A stretch of DNA of 64,000 bases from Paenibacillus crassostreae (GCF_001857945.1 NZ_CP017770.1:4340001-4404000), one strand, 5' to 3'; numbered from the stretch's first letter, positions 9,886 through 19,264 are shown. Program-made: numbers and translations. Notes: generated by a model from the letters alone, not told the origin.

Positions 9886-9985
9886 GTCAGAATTTTCCTG
9901 TAAATGTTCGAATAATGAAGCTTCAATAAGCTCATATTATAAATGTTGATTTTAAATCTCATGCGTCAGCAAAGGAGGATTTAAT

Positions 9986-10243
9986 ATGTCGTCAACAGTT
10001 CTAAGAAATTTCGACACATGGAAGAAGTTTTTGGGTGAACGCGTGCTTCAGGCTCAAAAATTAGGGATGAGTGAAGATACCATCTCCAAATTGGCCTACG
10101 AAATTGGTGATTTTCTTGATGAGAAGGTCGATCCCCAGAATGCATCCAACCGAACTTTAAAGGAATTGTGGGATGTTGGAAATCAAGAAGAGCGGAAAAC
10201 TATCGCACGTCTGATGGTGAAATTAGCCCAAAAAAATGCATAG
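9986..10243 (+). CDS. ymfJ: DUF3243 protein YmfJ
   Basis: 85-aa soluble helical protein of the DUF3243 family (MSSTVLRNFDTWKKFLGERVLQAQKLGMSEDTI...), function unknown. AAAGGAGG lies 7 nt before the ATG. A strong terminator follows, so the transcript beginning at or before ymfF probably ends here. Confidence 0.88.
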   Translation: MSSTVLRNFDTWKKFLGERVLQAQKLGMSEDTISKLAYEIGDFLDEKVDPQNASNRTLKELWDVGNQEERKTIARLMVKLAQKNA

Positions 10244-10247
10244 CTCC

Positions 10248-10281
10248 GCAGGAAAAGCTCCCATTATGGGAGCTTTTCTAT
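10248..10281 (+). terminator. Terminator after ymfJ
   Basis: GAAAAGCTCCC and GGGAGCTTTTC form a perfect 11-bp stem with an ATTAT loop at 10251-10277, with the T run inside the descending arm. Confidence 0.85.
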
Positions 10282-10434
10282 AATCATTATAGAGATAACC
10301 TTGCCTTTCAGTTTTTTTTTATATATCATTAATATGACCCATGACTTTTTGAGATGTAAATTTAGCCTCTCCCGCGCTGGGATCGGGGCATGTTGTGTCG
10401 AATATATGGGAAACGTGTCAAATGAGGTGTTGAA

Positions 10435-11199
10435 GTGGAATCCAAGCAGTGGTACATGGAATATAGGATACATAAGAATAGACCAGGTCTATTGGGGGAT
10501 ATCGCATCGTTACTTGGGATGCTGGAAGTAAATATACTAACTATAAATGGTGTTGAGGGCGAAACTCGAGGCATGTTACTTGAAACAGATGATGAAGAGA
10601 AAATTCAACTTGTGGGCTCTATGCTTAAAAAAGTAGATAATATAACGGTGTTGGCATTACGACCACCTAAACTGGTTGATAAGCTAGCCGTACGTCATGG
10701 ACGATATATCGATAGAGATTCAGACGATGATAAGACGTTTCGTTTTACGCGTGATGAGCTCGGGTTACTTGTTGATTTTTTAGGTGAAGTGTTCAAAAAA
10801 AAAGGAAATCAAGTGATTGGTTTAAGAGGTATGCCACGAGTTGGTAAAACGGAGTCTATTATTGCCGGCAGTGTCTGTGCAATGAAGCATTGGACATTCG
10901 TATCTTCTACGCTACTACGTCAAACTATCCGAAGTCAACTGTCTGAGGACGAGATGAATACGAATAATGTTTTTATCATTGATGGAATTGTTAGTACTAT
11001 AAGATCCAGTGAGAAACATTATAATTTATTGCAAGATATTATGAATATGCCTTGCACCAAAGTGATTGAACATCCAGATGTTTTTGTACAAGAGTCAGAT
11101 TACACCTTCGATGATTTCGATATCATTATTGAGCTTAGAAATACGTGGGACGAAGAGATTATCTATGACACTTTTACAAATGCGTATTTGGAGGATTAA
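10435..11199 (+). CDS. ymfK: DUF3388 protein YmfK
   Basis: 254-aa protein of the YmfK/DUF3388 family. The N-terminal ~75 residues (MESKQWYMEYRIHKNRPGLLGDIASLLGMLEVNILTI) look like an ACT-type ligand-binding fold. The C-terminal half contains GMPRVGKTES, which resembles a P-loop and suggests nucleotide binding. The start GTG 10435 has GAGGTG 5 nt upstream. Function is unknown; the gene precedes rodZ as in Bacillus. Confidence 0.85.
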   Translation: MESKQWYMEYRIHKNRPGLLGDIASLLGMLEVNILTINGVEGETRGMLLETDDEEKIQLVGSMLKKVDNITVLALRPPKLVDKLAVRHGRYIDRDSDDDKTFRFTRDELGLLVDFLGEVFKKKGNQVIGLRGMPRVGKTESIIAGSVCAMKHWTFVSSTLLRQTIRSQLSEDEMNTNNVFIIDGIVSTIRSSEKHYNLLQDIMNMPCTKVIEHPDVFVQESDYTFDDFDIIIELRNTWDEEIIYDTFTNAYLED

Positions 11200-11238
11200 T
11201 AAAGTAATACACAACAAATAAGATCGGGAGGTGATGGT

Positions 11239-12210
11239 ATGTCTGAACTGGGTCAACAATTAAGGGAAGCCAGGCTTGAAAAAGGAATGAGTCTTGATGA
11301 TGTACAAGAAATGACCAAAATTCGCAAACGTTATTTAGAAGCCATCGAGGTGGGTGACTATAAAGTTCTTCCAGGAAATTTTTATGTACGAGCATTTATT
11401 AAAACCTATGCTGAAACAGTAGGGCTGAATCCTGATGAGCTTTTGGAAGGTAATGAGGAAGTGAAATCGCCTCAAACAGAAGGGACCATGGAACCTATTA
11501 TTCAGAAGCGTTCAAGTAATCGAGCGCCTAAAGAGAAAAATGTGAAGTGGCTATCAACTGTACTAATGTGGACCTTCCCAATATTGATTATTGTGGTCAT
11601 TTACGTTTATGTGTCTTCTTTAGAGGAGAAACCAAATGATAAAACTGTCGATTCTGGACAAAAAATCACAGGTGATGTACAAGATCCGTCGAAAAATGAC
11701 GAAACGGTAGTTGATCCTGGTAATACAGGAGAAGTAACACCTGATAATGATGCTAACGGAGAGACTGATACAGTGGTGGAACCCCCTGTAGTGGAGACGC
11801 CACCAGAGCCACAGACTATTACTGTATCCGAGGATGGTAAACAAGGGAAGAATACCATCTTTAAAGTGTCAGCACCTGAAGGAGCGAAGGTTCCAGTAGA
11901 AATTAAGGCTAGTGGTGCGAGCTGGGTTGAAGTATACCGAGGTGAAGACTCTACTGGAGAAAAGTTATCTTTCGGTACTACAAAAGATGGTGATGTATTT
12001 ACTTTTGAGTTGGATAGTCAGAATATGTTGGTTAAATCGGGTTATTCTCCAGCTACAGTAATCACGGTGGCAGGTCAAACGATAACGGATGGTAAAACAA
12101 CGACAAGAATCATTCTTCAGATGGAACCCGCTGGTAAGGAAGGGGATATAAGCAATACAACAGATCAAGGTACAGGTGAACCAGATACAACAACAGATAC
12201 TGTTGAATAA
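11239..12210 (+). CDS. rodZ: RodZ-like cell-shape protein (YmfM)
   Basis: 323-aa protein with a cytoplasmic helix-turn-helix domain (residues ~1-75, LGQQLREARLEKGMSLDDVQEMTKIRKRYLEAIE), a basic patch and one membrane helix at ~95-117. A Thr/Glu/Pro/Asp-rich extracytoplasmic linker follows, then a DUF4115-type domain at ~190-295 (SWVEVYRGEDSTGEKLSFGTTKDGDVFTFEL). RodZ links the MreB cytoskeleton to the elongation machinery. The ATG has GGGAGGTGAT upstream. It lies upstream of pgsA as ymfM does in Bacillus. Confidence 0.88.
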   Translation: MSELGQQLREARLEKGMSLDDVQEMTKIRKRYLEAIEVGDYKVLPGNFYVRAFIKTYAETVGLNPDELLEGNEEVKSPQTEGTMEPIIQKRSSNRAPKEKNVKWLSTVLMWTFPILIIVVIYVYVSSLEEKPNDKTVDSGQKITGDVQDPSKNDETVVDPGNTGEVTPDNDANGETDTVVEPPVVETPPEPQTITVSEDGKQGKNTIFKVSAPEGAKVPVEIKASGASWVEVYRGEDSTGEKLSFGTTKDGDVFTFELDSQNMLVKSGYSPATVITVAGQTITDGKTTTRIILQMEPAGKEGDISNTTDQGTGEPDTTTDTVE

Positions 12211-12290
12211 CAAATATCTTTAACGGAAATGCTATGACTGGAAATATAAGTTCCTGGTCTAACATTTACCGGTAAAGAGAGGTGTTTGGT

Positions 12291-12452
12291 ATGACAGCTA
12301 ACTGGATTGTAACTATTCTTGGTATCATTGTGAGTATCCTAGGTTATTATCTTACTCCAAATGCTTGGGGATATGGTATTCTGGGCTTCGGAATTGCACA
12401 TATTTTACTGGGGATCATAGATATGTTTAGACGTCCCTCCAGTGTGAGATAA
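12291..12452 (+). CDS. Small membrane protein, 53 aa
   Basis: Translation of 12291-12452 gives a 53-residue protein with two hydrophobic segments (WIVTILGIIVSILGYYL and GILGFGIAHILLGIIDMF) joined by a TPNAWGY turn, ending in RRPSSVR. GAGAGGTG lies 5-6 nt before the ATG. The basic C-terminus after the second segment fits a hairpin with both ends inside. A terminator follows. I do not recognise the family; function is unknown. Confidence 0.7.
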   Translation: MTANWIVTILGIIVSILGYYLTPNAWGYGILGFGIAHILLGIIDMFRRPSSVR

Positions 12453-12465
12453 TGACTTGCTTCAA

Positions 12466-12517
12466 ATAAGGTATTCCTGTAATGAGGCAATTTCTCGTGA
12501 GGATACCTTTTTTAAAA
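12466..12517 (+). terminator. Terminator after the 53-aa membrane protein gene
   Basis: AAGGTATTCCTG...ATGAG and CTCGTGAGGATACCTT form a long imperfect hairpin ending in TTTTTT. Confidence 0.65.
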
Positions 12518-12595
12518 TATATGAAAAATGGGGTCTGATAGACTTCATAGGTAGTATCATATAATATGACAGATAGTTTCTAGAAAGGACGTGGA

Positions 12596-13090
12596 ATGAT
12601 GAGTTCAGAGAATTCTTTTGATATTGTATCCAAATTTGATTTGCAAGAAATGAATAATGCCATCACCCAGGCAGAGAAAGAGATCGAGACGAGATTTGAT
12701 TTCAAAGGGAGTAAAAGTAGTCTGAAACTAGATAAAGAAGCGCTTGTTATAGTCTCTGATGATGAATATAAATTAAATGCGGTTATTGATATTTTACAAT
12801 CAAAGATGGTTAAACGAGGATTAACTTTGAAGAATGTTGACTATGGTAAAATTGAACCTGCTTCTTTAGGCACTGTTCGACAGAAATTGACTTTAAAGCA
12901 AGGAATCGATCATGAAAATGCTAAAAAGATTAATGTGTTGATTCGTGATTCGAAATTAAAAGTGAAAAGTCAGATTCAAGGCGATCAGATTCGTGTTACA
13001 GGTAAAAGCAAGAATGATTTACAAGAGATTATGCAATTATTACGTAAAGCAGATCTCTCATTAGATCTTCAATTTACGAACGTTAAGTAA
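12596..13090 (+). CDS. YajQ-family nucleotide-binding protein
   Basis: 164-aa YajQ/DUF520 protein recognised by SFDIVSKFDLQEMNNAITQAEKEIETRFDFKGSKSS and the C-terminal LQFTNVK. It has two RRM-like halves. Members bind nucleotides and, in some bacteria, cyclic di-GMP; its role in Firmicutes is not settled. The start may be ATG 12596 or the adjacent ATG 12599; GAAAGGACG lies upstream. TATAAT at 12560-12565 is a possible -10. Confidence 0.92.
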   Translation: MMSSENSFDIVSKFDLQEMNNAITQAEKEIETRFDFKGSKSSLKLDKEALVIVSDDEYKLNAVIDILQSKMVKRGLTLKNVDYGKIEPASLGTVRQKLTLKQGIDHENAKKINVLIRDSKLKVKSQIQGDQIRVTGKSKNDLQEIMQLLRKADLSLDLQFTNVK

Positions 13091-13196
13091 TATGAGATTG
13101 CGTTGAAGAAGCTTTTTGACACTGAATAATCCATAGATTATACTTGAAAAGATTCATTAAGGAATAATGGATTATATCATTGGGGGAGCATGGAAT

Positions 13197-13283
13197 ATGA
13201 CAGAGAGAGTCCGAAATGTACTAGGTGATTGTGATTTGCTTTTGATGGATGTAAAGATTGTTTACGGGGAGGTCCTCCTGTGA
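13197..13283 (+). CDS. Possible 28-aa ORF coupled to pgsA
   Basis: ATG 13197 opens a 28-codon frame (MTERVRNVLGDCDLLLMDVK...) preceded by GGGGGAGC. It ends with a TGA that overlaps the GTG start of pgsA (GTGA). The pgsA ribosome binding site GGGGAGGT lies inside the frame. Overlap and a plausible binding site suggest a coupling or leader peptide; it could also be chance. Confidence 0.35.
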   Translation: MTERVRNVLGDCDLLLMDVKIVYGEVLL

Positions 13284-13858
13284 ATTTACCCAATCGTATT
13301 ACGATAGCTAGAATATTTTTGATTCCTATTATGATGGTATTCTTGTTAGTCGACTTTAGTTTCTACCCTAGCCCGATCATTTGGAATTCTTATGAATTAC
13401 CATTCAATCAATTGATTGCTGCAATTATTTTTATTATCGCTGCTAGTACGGACGGCATTGATGGTTATCTGGCACGGAAGAATAATATGGTAACCAATCT
13501 GGGGAAATTGCTTGATCCTTTGGCGGATAAATTATTGGTAGCTGCTATTCTGATTTCTCTAGTTCAAATGGGGAAATGTGAGAGCTGGATCGTCATTATT
13601 ATTATCAGCCGTGAATTTGCAGTGACAGGGTTACGCCAGATTGCACTTCTCTCAGGAGAGGTTGTTGCAGCTAGCAATTGGGGTAAAGTTAAAACTGTCG
13701 TACAAATCATTGCGATTATTGCTATGTTGATTAATAATTTCCCGTTTGTCTTTTTGAATATTCCTTTTGATGTTATAGCAACTTGGGCTGCGGCTCTAAT
13801 CACACTATACTCTGGGGTAGATTACTTTGTTAAGAATAAGAAATTGTTAAATATCTAA
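13280..13858 (+). CDS. pgsA: CDP-diacylglycerol-glycerol-3-phosphate 3-phosphatidyltransferase
   Basis: 192-aa integral membrane enzyme that makes phosphatidylglycerophosphate from CDP-diacylglycerol and glycerol-3-phosphate, the committed step to phosphatidylglycerol and cardiolipin. The CDP-alcohol phosphotransferase signature D-G-x-x-A-R...G-x3-D-x3-D is seen in TDGIDGYLARKNN...LGKLLDPLADKLL. Several hydrophobic helices flank it. The start GTG 13280 has GGGGAGGT 7 nt upstream. A perfect terminator follows. Confidence 0.94.
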   Translation: MNLPNRITIARIFLIPIMMVFLLVDFSFYPSPIIWNSYELPFNQLIAAIIFIIAASTDGIDGYLARKNNMVTNLGKLLDPLADKLLVAAILISLVQMGKCESWIVIIIISREFAVTGLRQIALLSGEVVAASNWGKVKTVVQIIAIIAMLINNFPFVFLNIPFDVIATWAAALITLYSGVDYFVKNKKLLNI

Positions 13859-13882
13859 AAGCTGTTAGTTAACAGCTTTTAA
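13857..13882 (+). terminator. Terminator after pgsA
   Basis: AAAAGCTGTTA and TAACAGCTTTT form a perfect 11-bp inverted repeat overlapping the pgsA stop codon region. Confidence 0.75.
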
Positions 13883-13978
13883 CTACCATAAATATTTTAC
13901 CGGGCAGTAGGATATGATCCTATTGTCTTTTCTTTCTAAGGTTTATACTTTTTAATACGAAGTGGAGGCTAGACAGAA

Positions 13979-15253
13979 ATGAAAGCAGAGATCATTGCAG
14001 TGGGTACTGAATTATTACTGGGTCAGATTGTCAATACGAATGCTCAGTTCTTATCTCAAGAGCTGGCTACATTGGGAATTGATGTGTATTTTCAAACCGT
14101 TGTTGGTGATAATTTAATAAGACTTCAGGAGTCCATTCAGTTAGCTAGTGAACGAGCAGATATTATCGTATTCACAGGTGGTATTGGCCCTACACAAGAT
14201 GATCTTACCAAGGAAGCCCTTGCAGCATTCCTAGGACGTGAATTACATATTGACCGAATCTCGATGGATCTTGTTGAAGACTTCTTCAATAAGCGCGGTG
14301 CGCATATGACTGAGAATAATCGTCGGCAAGCTTTGGTTATTGAGGGAAGTAGTCCTTTAACGAATTCTACCGGTCTTGCCGTCGGGATTGCGTTATCGCA
14401 TGAAGGTAAGCATTACATCGTACTTCCAGGACCCCCGAAGGAAATGGCTCCGATGTTTGTCGAGCAGGCTAAACCATGGTTATTGCAGCATGCCATTACG
14501 AATGAAATGCCGATTTATTCTACAATGTTAAAATTCGCCGGTATCGGTGAGTCAGCGCTCGAGGAAAGACTTATAGATTTAATTCAGAATCAAACTGACC
14601 CAACCATTGCTCCTTATGCAAAGGAGGGTGAAGTGACGATAAGAATTTCAACAAAAGCTAACACTGAGCAAGATGCGATGATCAAGCTGGATGTTCTTGA
14701 AGAACAGATTCGTTCCATACTCCCTAATCATGTATATGCTAATAAGGATATATCTATTGAGAGAGCTATCGTTGATCTAATGACTGAACGTAAGTTGACA
14801 TTGAGTGCTGCGGAAAGCTGTACGGGTGGGCTATTGATGGAGAGAATTACTTCTATACCTGGTAGTTCGACGGTGTTCTTAGGTGGTATTGTATGCTATT
14901 CTAATCAGCTTAAAGAGAAGTTATTAAATGTCCCTCATGATTTACTGGAGGGTGATGGGGCACCTGGTGCTGTAAGTGCGGAGGTTGCAGAAGTTCTTGC
15001 AGAGCAAGTGAGAATGATAGGGGATACAGATTTCGGTCTTTCGATTACAGGAGTTGCGGGACCCGATTATTCTGAGCGAAAACCAGTAGGTCTCGTATAT
15101 ATTGCCATAGCTGAGCGTGGGAAAGATACAGAGGTTCTTGAACTACGACTTAGTGGTAATCGAGAGTCGATCCGAATGCGTACAGTTAAGAGTTTGTTGT
15201 ATCGTTTATGGTTGAAAATGGTGCAGAGTGAAAAACTTCAACAAGACAGTTGA
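13979..15253 (+). CDS. cinA: CinA, competence/damage-inducible protein
   Basis: 424-aa protein with an N-terminal MoCF-type (molybdopterin-binding-like) domain (EIIAVGTELLLGQIVNTNAQFLS, residues ~1-170) and a C-terminal PncC-like deamidase domain (LSAAESCTGGLLMERITSIPGSSTVFLGGIVCYSN, from ~280). Family members act on ADP-ribose pyrophosphate or NMN; in Bacillus and Streptococcus cinA lies before recA and is part of the competence regulon. The same order is seen here, but a strong terminator and a separate SOS promoter lie between cinA and recA. Confidence 0.93.
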   Translation: MKAEIIAVGTELLLGQIVNTNAQFLSQELATLGIDVYFQTVVGDNLIRLQESIQLASERADIIVFTGGIGPTQDDLTKEALAAFLGRELHIDRISMDLVEDFFNKRGAHMTENNRRQALVIEGSSPLTNSTGLAVGIALSHEGKHYIVLPGPPKEMAPMFVEQAKPWLLQHAITNEMPIYSTMLKFAGIGESALEERLIDLIQNQTDPTIAPYAKEGEVTIRISTKANTEQDAMIKLDVLEEQIRSILPNHVYANKDISIERAIVDLMTERKLTLSAAESCTGGLLMERITSIPGSSTVFLGGIVCYSNQLKEKLLNVPHDLLEGDGAPGAVSAEVAEVLAEQVRMIGDTDFGLSITGVAGPDYSERKPVGLVYIAIAERGKDTEVLELRLSGNRESIRMRTVKSLLYRLWLKMVQSEKLQQDS

Positions 15254-15291
15254 AGGATCGATATAAGTAGTTGTATACTAATCATATTACG

Positions 15292-15335
15292 GAAGAACCG
15301 TGGCAAATCACAAATTTTGCTACGGTTCTTTTTCT
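15292..15335 (+). terminator. Terminator between cinA and recA
   Basis: AAGAACCGT-GGCAAA pairs with TTTGC-TACGGTTCTT around a short loop, followed by TTTTCT. Confidence 0.8.
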
Positions 15336-15387
15336 ATATTCGGATGACCCGTATCAAAAAAGGAGGGATATTGAACTGATAAAAAAA

Positions 15388-15401
15388 CGAATGTATGTTC
15401 G
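15388..15401 (+). promoter_or_regulatory. LexA (DinR) box of recA
   Basis: CGAATGTATGTTCG matches the Gram-positive SOS box CGAACRNRYGTTYG at all but one specified position. It lies 10 bp upstream of the recA -35 element, so LexA should repress recA until DNA damage. Confidence 0.8.
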
Positions 15402-15410
15402 AAAAAATGC

Positions 15411-15439
15411 TTGGCAAACGTTCTAAAACAAGGTATCAT
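15411..15439 (+). promoter_or_regulatory. SigA-type promoter of recA
   Basis: TTGGCA (15411-15416) and TATCAT (15434-15439) are separated by exactly 17 bp, just downstream of the LexA box and about 30 nt upstream of the recA start codon. Confidence 0.65.
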
Positions 15440-15470
15440 AATATTATAAATATTAAAGGATGTGAGTCAA

Positions 15471-16532
15471 TTGTCAGATCGTCGTGCAGCGCTGGATATC
15501 GCGCTTCGTCAAATAGAGAAACAATTTGGTAAGGGTTCCATTATGAAGTTAGGTGAATCGACACATATGCAGGTGGAGGTTGTTTCCAGTGGGTCTTTAG
15601 CTTTGGATATTGCACTTGGTGTGGGTGGATTTCCCAAAGGTCGTATCATAGAAGTCTATGGTCCGGAATCGTCAGGTAAGACGACTGTAGCTCTACATGC
15701 GATTGCAGAGGCTCAGAAGGCAGGCGGAACTGCGGCTTTCATCGATGCGGAACATGCGTTAGACCCTAAATATGCCAGTAATCTAGGTGTTAATATTGAT
15801 GAATTGTTGCTGTCTCAACCGGATACAGGTGAACAAGCATTAGAAATCGCAGAAGCGCTCGTACGAAGTGGGGCTGTGGATATTATTGTCATTGACTCCG
15901 TTGCGGCATTGGTACCGAAAGCAGAGATTGAGGGCGATATGGGAGATTCTCATATGGGTTTACAAGCCCGTCTGATGTCTCAAGCTTTACGCAAGCTATC
16001 AGGTGTTATTAGTAAATCGGGGACAACGGCAATCTTCATTAACCAGCTACGTGAGAAGATTGGGGTTATGTTCGGTAATCCAGAGACAACTCCAGGTGGA
16101 CGGGCTTTGAAGTTCTATGCCACGATTCGATTAGATGTACGTAGAGTGGAGAGCATTAAGAACGGAAATGATATTATAGGTAACCGTACTAAGATTAAAG
16201 TTGTAAAGAACAAAGTAGCACCGCCTTTTAAACAAGCTGATATTGATATGATGTATGGTCTAGGGATATCGAAGGAAGGTGGCATTGTTGATATCGGTGT
16301 GGAGATGGATATCGTTAATAAGAGTGGGGCTTGGTTCTCTTATGAAGGTGAACGTCTAGGTCAAGGTCGTGAGAATGCGAAACAATTCTTGAAGGACCAT
16401 CCTGAAATATCCGATGTTATTGAGAAGAAAATTCGTGAAGCTAGCAATTTGACTAATACCATCACTCCACCTAGCGAGTCAGATTTAAAGGGTGAAGAGT
16501 TGGAAGAACAAGAATTGTTAGAAATGGAATAG
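15471..16532 (+). CDS. recA: Recombinase RecA
   Basis: 353-aa ATP-dependent DNA strand-exchange protein and co-protease for LexA. The P-loop GPESSGKTT is at residues 64-72, with the usual MAW region and C-terminal acidic tail ([13 protein letters not shown]). I chose TTG 15471 because it gives the family N-terminus [27 protein letters not shown] and is spaced about 10 nt from AAAGGA; an in-frame GTG at 15462 lies too close to that site. recX follows downstream. Confidence 0.97.
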   Translation: MSDRRAALDIALRQIEKQFGKGSIMKLGESTHMQVEVVSSGSLALDIALGVGGFPKGRIIEVYGPESSGKTTVALHAIAEAQKAGGTAAFIDAEHALDPKYASNLGVNIDELLLSQPDTGEQALEIAEALVRSGAVDIIVIDSVAALVPKAEIEGDMGDSHMGLQARLMSQALRKLSGVISKSGTTAIFINQLREKIGVMFGNPETTPGGRALKFYATIRLDVRRVESIKNGNDIIGNRTKIKVVKNKVAPPFKQADIDMMYGLGISKEGGIVDIGVEMDIVNKSGAWFSYEGERLGQGRENAKQFLKDHPEISDVIEKKIREASNLTNTITPPSESDLKGEELEEQELLEME

Positions 16533-16541
16533 ATTCATATA

Positions 16542-16583
16542 GAATCAATTTCATATTATAGTCATATGAGTGATTATGACATA
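16542..16583. repeat. Possible decayed family A repeat
   Basis: GAATCAATTTCAT matches the first 13 bases of the family A ends, and TGATTATGA about 20 bp on resembles the inner part of the other end. There is no full arm; it may be a remnant or chance. Confidence 0.3.
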
Positions 16584-16620
16584 AGGGGCGCCCATAAGAT
16601 TGTTACTTGGGGCGCCTTAG
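16583..16620 (+). terminator. Possible terminator between recA and recX
   Basis: GGCGCCC-A-TAAG and CTT-G-GGGCGCC form a GC-rich hairpin, but only a weak T tract (TTAGGTTTGT) follows, so read-through into recX is likely. Confidence 0.4.
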
Positions 16621-16679
16621 GTTTGTCTTGAGTATATTCTAAGTATTCTAGAGTAAAGAGTAAGGGGTGTAAGTAACTC

Positions 16680-17417
16680 ATGAATGAATTTGATAACGAT
16701 TTGGATCTAGAGGAAAATGTAACAAGCGTTATATCTCAATTCCCAACAGATCAAGAATTAATGATTACAGGAGTGGAACGAGAACCTAAACAAAGGTATA
16801 GATATTTAATTTCATTCGGTCCCCAAGTGTTGTCGATTCATGAAGACATCATGATCAAGTATAGGATGGTCAAAGGGAACTCCTTCTGGAAACATGAGTT
16901 AGAAGATATTGTATTGGCTGATGAGAAGCAACAAGGATATGTAGTTGCTTTGAAATATTTAGCAAGAAAATCTAGAACTCGGAAAGAGATTCAAATAAAA
17001 TTGCAACAAAAAGAGACGCCGCTTGAGGTGATAGAGGACGTGCTAGCGCGATTAACTCGGGATGGGCTTGTAAATGATCCATTGTATGCCCAACAATGGG
17101 CAGAGCAGCGAATTAAGAGCCAACGCAAGGGTAAAGCGTGGGTCAAACATGAGTTGAGACAAAAAGGTATAGATAAATTACAGATTACAGAAGCACTGGA
17201 TAGTGTAAGTGCTGAGGATGAATACCATAGTGCACTCGTCATTGGTAGAAAAAAATGGAATCAGACCAAAGGCGAGCTGCTAGATAAGAAGAGAAAGACA
17301 GGATCATATCTCATGCGGCGTGGATTCTCAGGTGATCAAGTTAGGCGAGTGCTAAATCAAGTGATTCAAGAGGAGAATTTAGAGGACAACGATGAAGCGG
17401 AATATGGGTTCGAATAA
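16680..17417 (+). CDS. recX: Regulatory protein RecX
   Basis: 245-aa RecX-family modulator that binds RecA filaments. It shows the helical repeats YLARKSRTRKEIQIKLQQKETPLEVIEDVLARLTRDGLVNDPLYAQQWAEQRI and YLMRRGFSGDQVRRVLNQ. Residues ~1-85 are an N-terminal extension found in Gram-positive RecX. AAGGGGTG lies upstream of the ATG. Position after recA supports the call. Confidence 0.92.
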   Translation: MNEFDNDLDLEENVTSVISQFPTDQELMITGVEREPKQRYRYLISFGPQVLSIHEDIMIKYRMVKGNSFWKHELEDIVLADEKQQGYVVALKYLARKSRTRKEIQIKLQQKETPLEVIEDVLARLTRDGLVNDPLYAQQWAEQRIKSQRKGKAWVKHELRQKGIDKLQITEALDSVSAEDEYHSALVIGRKKWNQTKGELLDKKRKTGSYLMRRGFSGDQVRRVLNQVIQEENLEDNDEAEYGFE

Positions 17418-17722
17418 ACACGAAAATATGGGATTAAGGTCTACTCCCTTGACAATATCTTTTCACAAATACTAAAATGAAAAAGAATCTATATTCGTAT
17501 TGAATCTTTTTCCTTCCAAAAGAGATTCTGATTATGAAAGATTTCATTGTTTTAGTTCATATGAATGAATTTTAAGCCATTGTTGGCAGACACTGTACAA
17601 GTGAAAATGTACAAATTGTCACTAGTAATAGTAAATTTGTAGTATGATGGTATGAGTTAATGGATTAACAACTGTAGAAATTCCAAGGATTCCTTGGAGG
17701 AACAAACGAGGAGGTGGACAGG
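17418..17722 (+). other. Intergenic region recX-rny with two promoter candidates
   Basis: No gene is seen. TTGACA (17449-17454) with TAAAAT (17473-17478) at 18 bp could be one promoter. It is followed within 10 nt by an imperfect hairpin, AAAAAGAATC...GAATCTTTTT (about 17480-17511), that may end the recX transcript or attenuate this promoter. A second candidate, TTGTCA (17616-17621) with TAGTAT (17640-17645) at 18 bp, lies nearer rny. Two TGTACA palindromes at about 17594 and 17608 sit just before it and may be an operator. Confidence 0.45.
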
Positions 17723-19264
17723 ATGGAACCATGGATTTGGATCTTGATCGTTCTCTTCGTAGCCGTAGTCTTTGGGTTCGCCGGTTATTTTATTCGCAAA
17801 TCTATTGCAGAAGCTAAGATTTCCAGTGCTGAAGAAGCTGCCGTACAAATCGTGGAGAGCGCGAAGAAGGAAGCAGAAGCAGTGAAGAAAGAAACGGTAC
17901 TAGAAGCTAAGGATGAAGTCCATAGAATTCGGTCCGAAGCTGAAAAGGACACTCGTGAACGCCGTAATGAAATTCAACGGCAGGAACGTAGAATGTTGCA
18001 AAAAGAAGAGTCGCTGGATAAAAAATTGGATGCATTAGAACGTAAAGAAGAACAAGTGGCCAACAAAGAGAAACGAATTGAAGAAACTCAACAACAAATT
18101 GATACAATTTACAAGAGTCAAGTAACCGAATTAGAGCGAATATCTAGCTTGTCTACTGACGATGCAAAAAGTATCATTTTGACCAATGTAGAACAAGAAG
18201 TTCGTCATGAAACTGCTCAAATGATTAAAGACATTGAGCAACAAGCCAAGGAAGAAGCAGATAAGAAAGCACGTGAGATTATTACGTTAGCTATCCAACG
18301 TTGTGCTGCTGATCATGTCGCAGAGACAACTGTTTCTGTAGTAACACTTCCAAATGAAGAAATGAAGGGTCGAATTATCGGACGTGAAGGTCGGAATATT
18401 CGTGCACTTGAAACACTTACCGGTATCGACCTCATTATCGATGATACGCCGGAAGCTGTTATTTTGTCAGGATTTGATCCAATCCGTCGAGAAATCGCAC
18501 GTACAGCACTTGAGAAATTGGTTGCTGATGGACGAATTCATCCTGCACGTATTGAGGAAATGGTGGAGAAATCCCGTAAAGAAGTCGATGAACGGATTCG
18601 CGAATATGGAGAACAAGCTACCTTTGAAGTAGGGGTACATGGCTTACATCCTGATCTAATTAAGATTATGGGTAGGTTGAAATTCCGTACAAGCTATGGT
18701 CAGAATGTTCTGAAGCACTCTATGGAAGTAGCTTATCTATCAGGATTAATGGCTGCTGAGCTAGGAGAAGATATTGTATTGGCGAAACGTGCCGGATTAT
18801 TGCATGACATCGGTAAAGCGCTGGATCATGAAGTGGAAGGGTCACACGTTGAAATTGGCGTGGAACTAGCGAAGAAATACAAAGAACATCCAGTTGTTAT
18901 CAATAGTATTGCTTCTCATCATGGTGACGTTGAAGCAACTTCGGTTATTGCCATGTTGGTTGGTGCAGCAGATGCATTATCAGCTGCTAGACCAGGAGCA
19001 CGTAGAGAGACATTGGAGACTTATATTAAGCGTCTTGAAAAATTAGAAGCGATTGCTGAGTCATTTGAAGGTGTGGAGAAATCCTTTGCCATTCAAGCTG
19101 GACGTGAAGTTCGCGTGATGGTTCATCCAGAAAAAATTGATGATACAGAATCTTTCCGATTAGCTCGCGATATTACGAAGATGATTGAGAATGAACTGGA
19201 TTATCCAGGACATATTAAGGTCACGGTCATTCGAGAAACGCGTGCGGTTGAGTACGCAAAATAA
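17723..19264 (+). CDS. rny: Ribonuclease Y
   Basis: 513-aa membrane-anchored endoribonuclease that starts decay of many mRNAs. One membrane helix (residues ~3-23, [21 protein letters not shown]) is followed by a long charged coiled coil (~30-190). A KH RNA-binding domain at ~210-270 ([30 protein letters not shown]) precedes an HD domain with [12 protein letters not shown] carrying the metal-binding His-Asp pair. ATG 17723 was chosen because GAGGAGGTGG lies 7-8 nt upstream; the in-frame GTG at 17714 is inside that site. It is followed by ymdB as in Bacillus. Confidence 0.96.
   Translation: MEPWIWILIVLFVAVVFGFAGYFIRKSIAEAKISSAEEAAVQIVESAKKEAEAVKKETVLEAKDEVHRIRSEAEKDTRERRNEIQRQERRMLQKEESLDKKLDALERKEEQVANKEKRIEETQQQIDTIYKSQVTELERISSLSTDDAKSIILTNVEQEVRHETAQMIKDIEQQAKEEADKKAREIITLAIQRCAADHVAETTVSVVTLPNEEMKGRIIGREGRNIRALETLTGIDLIIDDTPEAVILSGFDPIRREIARTALEKLVADGRIHPARIEEMVEKSRKEVDERIREYGEQATFEVGVHGLHPDLIKIMGRLKFRTSYGQNVLKHSMEVAYLSGLMAAELGEDIVLAKRAGLLHDIGKALDHEVEGSHVEIGVELAKKYKEHPVVINSIASHHGDVEATSVIAMLVGAADALSAARPGARRETLETYIKRLEKLEAIAESFEGVEKSFAIQAGREVRVMVHPEKIDDTESFRLARDITKMIENELDYPGHIKVTVIRETRAVEYAK

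Noticed and set aside
10301..10531. 76-codon frame before ymfK
   Set aside because: It overlaps ymfK out of frame, and ymfK has the good ribosome binding site and family match.
17594..17613. TGTACA pair as a definite operator
   Set aside because: A six-base palindrome occurs often by chance; retained only as a low-confidence note in the region entry.
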